From positions 1-44,878 of the forward strand of contig JANYJF010000057.1 in NCBI GenBank assembly GCA_025361885.1: a DNA stretch of 44,878 nt, in the 5' to 3' direction. This document shows positions 11,258-22,096 of this stretch, in pieces (positions within the stretch are counted from its first letter, which is position 1; every line of letters begins with the position of its first letter). The stretch is from Coriobacteriia bacterium (GTDB taxonomy: Bacteria; Actinomycetota; Coriobacteriia; Anaerosomatales; PALSA-660). The translations under genes were made by a program, and so were the position numbers. Under the pieces are notes generated by a model. It worked only from the letters and a program-made list of their open reading frames with translations, did no database searches and had not been told where the DNA came from.

Positions 11258-11287
11258 AGTCTATCACACGGTCTCGGGTGTCGCCAA
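11258..11287 (-). promoter_or_regulatory. Putative rpsT promoter
   Basis: Minus-strand TTGGCG - 18 nt - TAGACT upstream of rpsT. Confidence 0.4.
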
Positions 11288-11497
11288 CGGGTTGCGCGAC
11301 GTCGCCGGCGCTGTTGGCTGAGCTCGCCCGCGTGCCCGCCGACAAGCTGGAGTTCGACCCGGAGCATGTCGGGGCGGTCATCGCCCGGATCGCGCGGGTC
11401 GCCGCCGTGGTCCAGCCACGGGTCCCTCGCGGCCCGTGTGCGAAGCCGTGCTCCCAGCGTCGCCATTCCACGTCTCGCCTGCTAGACTATCGCGGCC

Positions 11498-13292
<1,795 letters not shown>

Positions 13293-13300
<8 letters not shown>

Positions 13301-14465
13301 GTTCCCCGAGCACGTCTACGTGCACGTGCCGCTCTGCGTCTCCAAGTGCGGCTACTGCGACTTCTGCTCGGTCGTGACCTCCGAGCGGCTGGCCGATACG
13401 GTGGTCGCCGCACTGACCGTCCAGGCGAGCACGCTTGCGCCGGCCGGCTCCTGCGCCCATGCGTCGACCCTCTACTTCGGTGGCGGCACTCCCTCGGTAC
13501 TCGGAGCGCGGCTGCCGCGGCTCGTGACCGCGATGCGGACCGTGTTCGGTGTCGCGGGCGAAGGTGCCGAGGTCACGGTCGAAGCCAATCCCGACTCCAT
13601 GGTGCCCGCGCTTGCGGCGGCGCTCGTGCCCGCCGGCGTGACGCGGGTCAGCCTGGGCGTCCAGTCGTTCGACGACTCGGTGCTGCGAGTGCTCGGACGC
13701 CCGCACGACGCGGGCAGCGCCGAGCGCGCGGCGGGTGGCGTGATGGCGACCGGTGCCTTGGACCTGTCGATCGACTTGATGTGCGGGGTGCCGGGGCAGG
13801 ACATGCGTTCCTGGGAGGAATCCCTTGTTCGCGCGATCGATACCGGCGCCGCACATGTCTCGGTCTATCCGCTGACCGTGGAGCCCGGGACGCCCATGGA
13901 CGCCCAGGTGCTGTCCGGAGTGCTGCCCGCGCCGGACCCGGATCTGGCTGCGGAGATGATGCTGACGGCCGAGCGGATGCTGGGTGCGGCAGGGATCGTG
14001 CGCTACGAGGTGGCCAACTTCGCGGTTCCCGGGCATGAGTCCCGCCACAACTCGGCGTACTGGACGGGGCGGCCGTACCTCGCGGTGGGGCCGGCCGCAC
14101 ACGGGATGGTCGCAGCTGATGACGCGCGACTCGTTGGCGTGAGCGCGACCGCTCCGGCTGGCGCGGCCCGTCTGCGCTATGCATATGCGTCGGATGTTCA
14201 GGCATGGCTCGACGCGCCGCTGGCGCCACCGGCCGAGATCGAATGGCTGACCGCTGACGAGGCGGCTCGGGAGGACGCGATGCTGGGGCTGCGCCTGTCC
14301 GCTGGGATCGACCCGGCGCTTGCGAGCCGCGCGGGGGTCGTGGGCGTCTTGGAGTCGCTGGTCGGCGACGGGCTGCTCGAGCGCGCTGACGATCGCTGGC
14401 GCGTGACGCAGCGCGGATGGCTGCTGGGCAACCAGGTGTTCGGGCGGGTCTGGGCGGGCGAGTAA
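13293..14465 (+). CDS. hemW: HemW-like radical SAM protein (coproporphyrinogen III oxidase-like / heme chaperone)
   Basis: [20 protein letters not shown] (CxxxCxxC), FGGGTPSVL; overlaps lepA by 8 bp. Confidence 0.9.
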
Positions 14466-14512
14466 GGCTGTGCGCCCGGACTCGGGGGGCGCGTGTCCCT
14501 CGTCGAGAGTCG

Positions 14513-14842
14513 TCAGAACATCGGCCGCGTGTCGCGGGACTCTACGAAGTGCCTGTCGATGAACTCCTTCAGGTGCCTCACGCCCTCCTCATCGACGGCG
14601 TAGCGACTCCAGCTCACCCGCTGAACCAGCCCGCTCCTCTGGAGGATCGCGAGATGTTCGGAGACGGTCTGCTGCCTGACCCCCAAGTGGTCACCGATGT
14701 CGGTCGCGGAGAGCGACGGCGTGCGAAGAAGCCACAGGATCGAGCGCCGGGTGTCCGAGGCCAAGGCATCGAACATCGCGGGGATAGGCTCGTCCCGAGG
14801 TCCGTAGAAGATGGTCACATCGGCTCCTTGCTCTTGGGTCAT
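14513..14842 (-). CDS. ArsR-family winged-helix regulator
   Basis: MFDALASDTRRSILWLLRTPSLSATDIGDHLGVRQQTVSEHLAILQRSGLVQRV. ATG 14842 preferred to the supplied start at 15007, which would translate repeat DNA. Confidence 0.85.
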   Translation of the reverse strand: MTQEQGADVTIFYGPRDEPIPAMFDALASDTRRSILWLLRTPSLSATDIGDHLGVRQQTVSEHLAILQRSGLVQRVSWSRYAVDEEGVRHLKEFIDRHFVESRDTRPMF

Positions 14843-14880
14843 GCTGGGCGAGGTTCTTTTTCGCCCCCGTTGGGTGGCGG

Positions 14881-14930
14881 GCACGGGCGGGCACGAGCGG
14901 GCACGGGCGGGCACGGGCGGGCAGGGCGGG
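14881..14930. repeat. 10-bp tandem repeat (GCACGGGCGG)n, about 5 units
   Basis: GCACGGGCGG GCACGAGCGG GCACGGGCGG GCACGGGCGG GCAGGGCGGG read directly. Confidence 0.9.
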
Positions 14931-15064
14931 GTGCCCTTTTCGGCGCCACAGGCCGCGGCCTGTGAGAGGCAGGTAACACAGGCACCTGGCTGTGACATCA
15001 CAGGCAACTGCCAGTGTTATGTGGGACTCACAGGTCGCGGCCTGTGGCCCGCTGAAGAGGACCC
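14931..15064. repeat. Palindrome-array element, copy A (inverted dimer)
   Basis: 18-nt dyads at 14947-14964, 14977-14994, 14999-15016, 15029-15046 with spacers of 12, 4 and 12 nt; flanks resemble those of copy B. Confidence 0.85.
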
Positions 15065-15158
15065 GCCGGCCCCCGAGCTCCCGGCCCCGATCACTGCGGG
15101 CCCTGGATCGTGACCGGAGCGTGGCATCCGCGCCCAACCGTCGCCCGAACCGGGTCTG

Positions 15159-15202
15159 ACCGAACTCCCACCGAACTCCCACCGAACGCCCACCGAACGC
15201 CC
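15159..15202. repeat. 11-bp tandem repeat x4 upstream of hrcA
   Basis: ACCGAACTCCC ACCGAACTCCC ACCGAACGCCC ACCGAACGCCC. Confidence 0.92.
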
Positions 15203-15220
15203 CGCGGCTTTCGCCTACGG

Positions 15221-15247
15221 CTGGCACTCCGTATACTCGAGTGCTAA
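15221..15247 (+). promoter_or_regulatory. CIRCE operator (HrcA-binding) upstream of hrcA-dnaJ
   Basis: CTGGCACTC-N9-GAGTGCTAA versus consensus TTAGCACTC-N9-GAGTGCTAA; a TATACT -10-like hexamer lies in the spacer. Confidence 0.93.
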
Positions 15248-15267
15248 CGACAGGAGCGATGCCCACC

Positions 15268-16284
15268 ATGCTCAGCGAACGGCGCCGCGCGGTCCTCTCC
15301 GCGCTCATCGACGAATACGTCTCCTCCGCCCACCCCGTGTCCTCCAAAGTGCTCGTGGAGCGGTACGGGCTCGGCTGCTCGCCGGCCACCGTCCGCAACG
15401 ACCTGGCGGCGCTCGAGGGGACCGGCTACGTCTACCAGCCGCACGTCTCCGCGGGACGCGTGCCCACGGACGTCGGGTATCGCGAGTACGTCGACACGCT
15501 GGCCAGCGAGCCGCGCGGCACGTACACCCCGAACGAGGCCGAGTCGATCCGCCGCTTCTACGCCACCCACGAGCTCGAGGTGAGCGACTTGATGCGCCGG
15601 ACCGCCAGCCTTCTCGCCGACATGACGGGCTACGTGTCGGTGGTGATCGCGCCGGCGGTGCGCCGCAGCCGGATCAAGCGCGTCAGCCTGGTGGCGATGG
15701 GCGAGCGGCAGGTCCTCCTCGTGGTCATCACCGACCTCGGGCAGGTGGCGAAGCGATTCGTCGAGCTGGCCCAGCCGCTGACCGACGAGCAGTTGCACGA
15801 ATTGGAGGGCTTCCTGTCGCATAGCCTCGATGATCGCGTCGCGGAAGAGGCGGAAGTGCTGGAGCGCGAGCTTCTGCGGGCACCCTCCTCGTTCAGGGCG
15901 GCTGCCGCCACCTTGATCCGCGAGATCGTCGACTGCATGGAAGAGGCGGACGACGAGCGGGTCGTGCACGGGGGCGCCGCCGGCCTGCTCAAGCTCCCCG
16001 AGTTCGCCGACTCTCAGCGGGCGACTCCGCTGCTCGGCATGCTCGAGGACGGGCTGTCCATGCTGCGGACGCTCACGGACATCAGTGGACCGGGAGGTAC
16101 CGTCGTCAGTATCGGGCGCGAGAATGCTCGCGAGGAGCTGGCGGGCGCCAGTGTGGTGGCGACCGACTACGGCGATCGTGACGCATCCGGTTTCGTCGCA
16201 CTGATCGGACCGACCCGCATGGACTACGGCCGGGCGATGGCAGTCACCAGCTGCGTCGCAGGCGAGCTGGATGACGCGCTGTAG
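15268..16284 (+). CDS. hrcA: Heat-inducible transcription repressor HrcA
   Basis: MLSERRRAVLSALIDEYVSSAHPVSSKVLVERYGLGCSPATVRNDLAALE. Supplied GTG 15241 lies inside CIRCE; ATG 15268 (or 15259) follows AGGAG. Confidence 0.95.
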   Translation: MLSERRRAVLSALIDEYVSSAHPVSSKVLVERYGLGCSPATVRNDLAALEGTGYVYQPHVSAGRVPTDVGYREYVDTLASEPRGTYTPNEAESIRRFYATHELEVSDLMRRTASLLADMTGYVSVVIAPAVRRSRIKRVSLVAMGERQVLLVVITDLGQVAKRFVELAQPLTDEQLHELEGFLSHSLDDRVAEEAEVLERELLRAPSSFRAAAATLIREIVDCMEEADDERVVHGGAAGLLKLPEFADSQRATPLLGMLEDGLSMLRTLTDISGPGGTVVSIGRENAREELAGASVVATDYGDRDASGFVALIGPTRMDYGRAMAVTSCVAGELDDAL

Positions 16285-16352
16285 TCTGACCAGGCTTCGC
16301 CCGAACATTCCCTGAGCGCCCGACCAGCGCTCGCGGCACGGAAAGGATCCAA

Positions 16353-17462
16353 GTGGCACATTCGACCGACTACTACGAGACGCTCGGCGTGAGCCGGGAA
16401 GCTTCCGCCGAGGAGATCAAGAAGGCGTTCCGCCGCCGCGCGCGCGAGACGCACCCCGACACCTCCGACCACGAGGACGCCGAGGAGCGGTTCAAGGCGC
16501 TCAACGAGGCGTACGAGGTGCTCGCCGACCCGCAGAAGCGCGAGACGTACGACCGCTTCGGCACCGCGGACCCCCGCCAGACCGGCTTCAGCGGCGGAAG
16601 CGCCGGTGGCGGCTTCGGCATGGGCGACTTGTTCTCGGTGTTCTTCGACGGCATGAGCGGCAACTTCGCCAGGCAGGCGAGCCCCGAGGGTCGCGACATG
16701 TCCGGGCAGGTCGTCGTGACGCTGCTCGAGGCCGCCGACGGCACTGAGAAGGAGATCCGCTACAACCGTCTCGCGGAGTGCGGCACCTGCGACGGCACCG
16801 GCGCCGAGCCGGGTGGTCAGGTCACGATGTGCCCGCGGTGCCACGGCACCGGTCAGGTCCGGACCGCCAGGCGCACCATCATGGGCACGTTCGAGAGCGT
16901 CGGGCCATGCGAGAGGTGCGAAGGCACGGGCCAGGTCGTCGATCCGCCGTGTCCCACGTGCCAGGGCGACGGACGGGTGCGTGTCACGGAGACCGTCGAG
17001 GTCAAGGTGCCCCCGGGAGTGATGGACGGCGTCCAGCTCCGCGTTCCCGGCAAGGGCGAGGCCGGCTTGCGAGGCGCCTCGGGCGGCGACCTGATCGTAC
17101 AAGTGCGCGTCGCGCCGCACGAGACCCTGCATCGCGACGGCGACGACCTGCATGGCCAGGCGCGCGTGCTGTTCACGGTCGCCGCGCTCGGCGGCGAGAT
17201 CACGGTCGACGGGCTCCATGGCCCGGTCGCCGCGAAGGTGCCCGCCGGAGTCGCCAACGGTGACACGGTGAGCGTCAAGGGCGAGGGGATGCCGCGCCTG
17301 CGCGGAAGTGGCTCCGGCGACCTCATCGTGCACATCAACATCATCGTGCCGAAGAAGCTCACCAAGGACCAGCGCCGTCTCATGGAGGAGCTCTCCGCAT
17401 CGCTCGGCGACGGCCACGAGCACTCCGCGTTCGAGCGCATCCGTGACTGGCTGGGAGTGTAG
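16353..17462 (+). CDS. dnaJ: Chaperone DnaJ
   Basis: DYYETLGVSREASAEEIKKAFRRRARETHPD; CxxCxGxG zinc repeats CGTCDGTGAEPG, CPRCHGTGQV, CERCEGTGQV, CPTCQGDGRV. Confidence 0.96.
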   Translation: MAHSTDYYETLGVSREASAEEIKKAFRRRARETHPDTSDHEDAEERFKALNEAYEVLADPQKRETYDRFGTADPRQTGFSGGSAGGGFGMGDLFSVFFDGMSGNFARQASPEGRDMSGQVVVTLLEAADGTEKEIRYNRLAECGTCDGTGAEPGGQVTMCPRCHGTGQVRTARRTIMGTFESVGPCERCEGTGQVVDPPCPTCQGDGRVRVTETVEVKVPPGVMDGVQLRVPGKGEAGLRGASGGDLIVQVRVAPHETLHRDGDDLHGQARVLFTVAALGGEITVDGLHGPVAAKVPAGVANGDTVSVKGEGMPRLRGSGSGDLIVHINIIVPKKLTKDQRRLMEELSASLGDGHEHSAFERIRDWLGV

Positions 17463-17468
17463 ACACCC

Positions 17469-18257
17469 ATGTCGCTGCACCGCTTCTTCGCGACAGGCCC
17501 GCTGCCGGAGCACGCCACGGCGGATTCGCCGCTCCCGCTCGATGCGCGCGACGTCCATCACCTCGTGCATGTCCTTCGCATCCGCGCCACCGAGCGGATC
17601 GTGCTTGCCGGAACGGACGGGCGCGAAGCCGAGGTGGAGCTCACGCACGTTGCCACCGACGAGGTGCGCGGTGACATCGACGAGCCGCGCGTCCGCCAGG
17701 TCGGTCCGCGCGTGACGCTCATGCAGGCGCTCACGAAACGCGAGCGCATGGAGCTCGTCATCCAAAAGACCACGGAGCTCGGCGTCACCGAGATCATCCC
17801 GGTGGTGACCGCCCGCGTCATCGTGAAACTCGACGAAGGTCGTGCCGGCCGCCGCACAGAGCGGTGGCAGCGCATCGCCCGGGAGGCCGCGAAGCAATCG
17901 CAGCGCACAACGGTTCCGCACGTGCGCGAGCCGGTCGCGCTCGGGGACGTGCCCGCGCTGTTCGAGCGCTTCGACGCGGTCCTCGTCCCGTGGGAGGAGG
18001 AGGCCGGCAGCGCGCCCGGGATCGGCCGTGCTCTGCACCAAGCCGGTGTGGCCGCCGACAGCGGCGCCGCAGTGGCTGTCATCGTGGGCCCGGAGGGTGG
18101 ACTCGACGAGGCCGAGGTGGCGCTGCTGACCGCTCGCGGTGCGGTCGCCGTCAGCCTGGGCGACACCATACTTCGCACTGAGACCGCGGGCATCGTGGCG
18201 CTGGCGCTGACCATCTACGAGCTCGGCGGGCTCGGGAACCGCGGTCCGCGTGTGTAG
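17469..18257 (+). CDS. rsmE: 16S rRNA m3U1498 methyltransferase RsmE
   Basis: HLVHVLRIRATERIVL, LVIQKTTELGVTEIIPV, VIVGPEGGLDEAEV, SLGDTILRTETA. Confidence 0.94.
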   Translation: MSLHRFFATGPLPEHATADSPLPLDARDVHHLVHVLRIRATERIVLAGTDGREAEVELTHVATDEVRGDIDEPRVRQVGPRVTLMQALTKRERMELVIQKTTELGVTEIIPVVTARVIVKLDEGRAGRRTERWQRIAREAAKQSQRTTVPHVREPVALGDVPALFERFDAVLVPWEEEAGSAPGIGRALHQAGVAADSGAAVAVIVGPEGGLDEAEVALLTARGAVAVSLGDTILRTETAGIVALALTIYELGGLGNRGPRV

Positions 18258-19692
18258 CGATCCGCCACTCGAGCATCCTCGCGTGGCCTTCGTGACCCTG
18301 GGCTGCAAGGTCAACCGCACGGAATCGGACACCATGGCCGGCGAGCTGCTGGGCCGAGCCATCGATGTCACAGGCGAGGCGCCCCGGGCCGACGTCGTCG
18401 TGATCAACACGTGCACCGTCACGGCCGAGGCCGACGCCAAGGCGAGGAAGGCCGTGCGTCACGCGCTCGGGATGCCGCTCTCGCCGGTGGTGGTCGTGAC
18501 CGGATGCCTCGCGGCGATCGACCCGTCGGGCCTGCGCGAGCTCGGCGAGCGGGTGGTCGTCGAGGCGGACAAGGCCGCGGTGGCCGCGCGGGTGGCGCGG
18601 TTGCTCGGCATCCGGGGGGCCGCGGTGGGCACCGGGGACCGGGTGGCACGGGGCGGACCGGAGGAACGCATGCGCACCGCGTCCACGACCCGCGTCATGA
18701 TCAAGGTCGAGGACGGATGCGACAACGCCTGCGCCTACTGCATCGTCCCCAGAGCGCGCGGCGTGCCGCGCGCGGCGCCGGCGGCTCGCGTGATCGGCGA
18801 CGTCAGCGCGCTCGTGGCCGCCGGCACCAGGGAAGTCGTGCTCACCGGCATCAACATCGGACGGTACCGGGATCCGTCCGCGTCCGGGCCCGCCGCCGCC
18901 TCCGCCTGCGCCGCGGACTCCGCCTCCGCCTCCGCCTCCGCCTCCGCCGCGGGCCCCAGGGAGGAGGCGGCCTTCACCGACCTCCCGGCGCTCCTGGGAC
19001 TGCTCGTAGCCACGGGCATCCCGCGGATCCGTCTCTCCAGCATCGAGCCGCCGGACGTCACGCCGCGCTTCCTGGACGTCATCGCCCGGCATCAGCAGGT
19101 CATGCCGCATCTGCACGTCCCGCTGCAATCCGGCTCGGACCGCATCCTGAGCGCGATGGGACGCGCGTACTCGACCGCCGACTTCGCCCGGATCGTCACC
19201 GACGCGCGAGCCGCGCTCCCGCACCTCGCCATCACCACCGACGTCATCGTCGGTTTCCCCGGCGAGACCGAGGCCGACCACGCGGCGAGCCTCGCGTTCG
19301 TGGAGGCGTGCGCGTTCGCGAAGCTTCATGTGTTCCGCTACTCGCGACGACCGGGCACCCCGGCGGCGGATATGCCCGGGCAGGTCGACCCGCGCACCAA
19401 GGTGGCCCGTGCCGCCGAGATGCGCGCGCTCGGCGCGAGACTGGCGGCGGCATGGGCCCTCGCCCACACGGGCCAGCGCGCGCACGTGCTCGTGGAGTCC
19501 GCGGACCCCGGCGCGCGCACTGCGCAGGGCACGTCGGAGGACTACCTGCGCGTGGTCATCGAGCGCTCGAACGCCCGCCGCGGCGATGTCGTTCGCGTGC
19601 GCATCTCGGGCCCCGCTCCCACCGCCCGCCCCTGGTCGCCGGCATCCGTCACCGCCGTGGAAGACCCGTCGCCGGTGGTAGAATCCAACTGA
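18250..19692 (+). CDS. mtaB: MtaB-type tRNA (t6A37) methylthiotransferase
   Basis: FVTLGCKVNRTESD, VVINTCTVTAEAD, KVEDGCDNACAYCIVPRARG; overlaps rsmE by 8 bp. Confidence 0.92.
   Translation: MCSDPPLEHPRVAFVTLGCKVNRTESDTMAGELLGRAIDVTGEAPRADVVVINTCTVTAEADAKARKAVRHALGMPLSPVVVVTGCLAAIDPSGLRELGERVVVEADKAAVAARVARLLGIRGAAVGTGDRVARGGPEERMRTASTTRVMIKVEDGCDNACAYCIVPRARGVPRAAPAARVIGDVSALVAAGTREVVLTGINIGRYRDPSASGPAAASACAADSASASASASAAGPREEAAFTDLPALLGLLVATGIPRIRLSSIEPPDVTPRFLDVIARHQQVMPHLHVPLQSGSDRILSAMGRAYSTADFARIVTDARAALPHLAITTDVIVGFPGETEADHAASLAFVEACAFAKLHVFRYSRRPGTPAADMPGQVDPRTKVARAAEMRALGARLAAAWALAHTGQRAHVLVESADPGARTAQGTSEDYLRVVIERSNARRGDVVRVRISGPAPTARPWSPASVTAVEDPSPVVESN
18918..18947. repeat. In-frame hexanucleotide repeat (CTCCGC)5 inside mtaB
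   Basis: Five exact CTCCGC units encoding part of SASASASASA. Confidence 0.95.
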
Positions 19693-19788
19693 CGGATCGG
19701 CTGCGGCCACAAGCACCCGAAGCGCCGATCGCCCGGTCCGCGACCCGCAAAGCCTCAGTCCCGCCGAGACAAGGGAGCGTCCGCATCC

Positions 19789-20772
19789 GTGCCTGAAACC
19801 CAGATCCGTCTCGTCGTGCCCGCCGGGCGCGACATGGTCGACCTGCTCGGCCAGGGGGACCACCTTCTCAAGTTGATCGAGGACCAGTTCGAGGCCGACA
19901 TCAACGTGCGCGGCAACGAGATCACCATCACCGGCGAGCCCTCGGAGTCGCAGGCCGTCTCCGCGCTGTTCACCGAGCTGCTCCAGCTGCTGGACCGGGG
20001 GTCCGTGCTGACACCGGACTCGATCGACCGCGCCATCGATATGCTCAAGCGCGGCGAATGCAGCCCCACGGCGGTCTTCTCCGACGTCATCCTCACGCAT
20101 CGGGGAAAGACCATCCGGCCCAAGACCGCGGGGCAGAAGCGGTACGTCGACGCCATCCGCGAACACACCATCACATTCGGCATCGGACCGGCGGGCACCG
20201 GCAAGACCTACCTCGCCATGGCGATGGCGGTCGACGCTCTGAAGCGCAAGGAAGTCGGCCGCATCATCCTGACGCGCCCAGCCGTGGAGGCGGGAGAGTC
20301 GCTCGGCTTCCTGCCCGGCACGCTCACGGAGAAGATCGATCCGTATCTGCGGCCGCTCTACGACGCGCTGTTCGACATGATGGAGTCCGAGAAGTACGCG
20401 GCGCTCATGGAGCGCGGGACCATCGAGATCGCGCCGCTGGCGTTCATGCGCGGCCGCACGCTCAACGACTCGTTCATCATCCTCGACGAGGCGCAGAACA
20501 CGAGCCCCGAGCAGATGAAGATGTTCCTGACACGTCTCGGCTTCGGCTCCAAGGTGGTCGTCACGGGCGACATCACGCAGATCGACCTGCCCAAGGGTGC
20601 GTCGGGCCTCAAGCAGGTGCGCGACATCCTCAAGGGCGTGGGGGACATCGAGTTCATCGCGCTCGAGAGCCGCGACGTGGTGCGCCACAAGCTCGTGCAG
20701 TCCATCGTCACCGCCTACCACGAGTTCGAAGAGGCGCGGGACGCCGCGGCCGAGGCGAAGAACCGGTCATGA
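19789..20772 (+). CDS. PhoH family ATPase (PhoH/YbeZ)
   Basis: GIGPAGTGKTYLAMAMAVDAL, ILTRPAVEAGESLGFLPG, FIILDEAQNTSPEQMKMFLTRLGFGSKVVVTGDITQIDLP; GTG start. Confidence 0.95.
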   Translation: MPETQIRLVVPAGRDMVDLLGQGDHLLKLIEDQFEADINVRGNEITITGEPSESQAVSALFTELLQLLDRGSVLTPDSIDRAIDMLKRGECSPTAVFSDVILTHRGKTIRPKTAGQKRYVDAIREHTITFGIGPAGTGKTYLAMAMAVDALKRKEVGRIILTRPAVEAGESLGFLPGTLTEKIDPYLRPLYDALFDMMESEKYAALMERGTIEIAPLAFMRGRTLNDSFIILDEAQNTSPEQMKMFLTRLGFGSKVVVTGDITQIDLPKGASGLKQVRDILKGVGDIEFIALESRDVVRHKLVQSIVTAYHEFEEARDAAAEAKNRS

Positions 20773-20851
20773 TGGGATCGGGCGAAGGGGCGGTGTGCGC
20801 CGCCCGGATGAGCCGGAACCGCGCGCCGCAACACGGGAGGACACGGAAGCC

Positions 20852-21298
20852 ATGCAGGTAGACGTCACGAGTCACCGCGACCCGGAGCCGCTCGCGTCCG
20901 AGGCGTTCGTCCGCCTCGCCACGTTCGTGCTGGTGCGCGAAGCTGTTCCCGACTCCATCGAGCTGTCCATCGCGCTGGTCGACTCCGAGGAGATCGCGGA
21001 GCTCAACGAGCGGTATCGCGGCATCGCCGGCCCCACCGACGTGCTGTCGTTCGGCTGTGACGACCCGTGCCCCGCCGAGGGCGACGAGCCCATAGCGCTG
21101 GGTGACGTCGTCATCGCGCCGACGATCGCCGAAGCGCAGGCGACCGAGCTGGGCACCACGGTGGAGTCCGAGCTCAACCTTCTGCTCGTGCACGGCATCC
21201 TGCACCTTCTCGGCTACGACCACGATTCCGACAAGGACGCGGAGGTGATGCAGGCCCGCGAGCGCGTCCTGCTCGGCGCGTGGGCGGACCAGTCGTGA
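20852..21298 (+). CDS. ybeY: Endoribonuclease YbeY
   Basis: HGILHLLGYDHDSDKDAEVM (HxxxHxxGYDH motif); start ATG 20852 inside the supplied ORF. Confidence 0.94.
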   Translation: MQVDVTSHRDPEPLASEAFVRLATFVLVREAVPDSIELSIALVDSEEIAELNERYRGIAGPTDVLSFGCDDPCPAEGDEPIALGDVVIAPTIAEAQATELGTTVESELNLLLVHGILHLLGYDHDSDKDAEVMQARERVLLGAWADQS

Positions 21299-21320
21299 CG
21301 GCACCCGGAGGTCGTGTCCG

Positions 21321-22028
21321 ATGAGGAGCCGGACCCTGCTGTGGAGCTTCAACTACGCGATCGAGGGCATCGTCTTCGCACTGCGCACTCAGCGCAACAT
21401 GCGCCTGCACGCGCTCGCGACCGCCGTCGTCCTCATCGCCGCCATGGTGTTCCGCGTCTCCGGCCTCGAGCTCATCGCGCTGCTGTTCGCGATATGCCTC
21501 GTGCTGGTGGCCGAACTGGCCAACACGGCCTTGGAGGCGGCGGTCGACATAGCCGTGGACGGCCACGACCCGCTCGCCAAGACAGCCAAGGACGTGGCGG
21601 CCGGCGCGGTGCTCGTGGCGGCCGTCAACGCGGTGGCCGTGGGATACGTCGTCTTCTTCGGTCGTGCGACGCCGGTCGCGCAGAGGTTCATGGAGCAAGG
21701 CGGGCGCTCGGCTTCCACGCTGACGCTCATCGCGCTGGGTCTCACCGCCGTGGCCGTGCTCCTGCTCAAGGCGATGACGCGCGAGAAGGGCGCCTCCTTG
21801 CTCAGCGGCGGCTGGCCGAGCGGGCACACCGCGCTCGCCTTCGGCATCGCCGCGGCCATCGGCTACACCTCGCAATCCGCGAAGGTGTTCGTGCTCGCGC
21901 TGTTCGGCGCGGCGCTCGTGGCGCAGAGCCGCGTCGAGAGCGAGGCCCACACCATCCCGCAGACCATCCTGGGCGGCCTGCTCGGCTTCCTCATCATGAC
22001 CGCGGTCTTTCAGGTATTCTTCAGGTAG
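21321..22028 (+). CDS. DgkA-type (diacylglycerol/undecaprenol) kinase fused to a PAP2-type phosphatase
   Basis: N-terminal FNYAIEGIVFALRTQRNMRLH...ELANTALEAAVDIAVDGHDPLAKTAKDVAAGAV; C-terminal PSGHTALAF and SRVESEAHTIPQ. Confidence 0.88.
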   Translation: MRSRTLLWSFNYAIEGIVFALRTQRNMRLHALATAVVLIAAMVFRVSGLELIALLFAICLVLVAELANTALEAAVDIAVDGHDPLAKTAKDVAAGAVLVAAVNAVAVGYVVFFGRATPVAQRFMEQGGRSASTLTLIALGLTAVAVLLLKAMTREKGASLLSGGWPSGHTALAFGIAAAIGYTSQSAKVFVLALFGAALVAQSRVESEAHTIPQTILGGLLGFLIMTAVFQVFFR

Positions 22029-22096
22029 GGAGCACGAGGCCGGATCCTCCCGTCCCCGTGACGCTTTCTCCCACGACACTATGTGAAGGACACCGC

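Noticed and set aside
14843-15007. N-terminal extension of the ArsR-type ORF
   Set aside because: Would translate the G-rich tandem repeat and palindrome element; the homologous domain begins well after ATG 14842.
14947-15046. CRISPR array interpretation of the repeated CACAGG/CCTGTG units
   Set aside because: Units are 18-nt dyads with 4-12 nt conserved spacers, and no cas genes are present; not CRISPR-like.
16224-18440. 738-aa minus-strand ORF opposite dnaJ/rsmE
   Set aside because: Same shadow-ORF pattern opposite well-supported genes.
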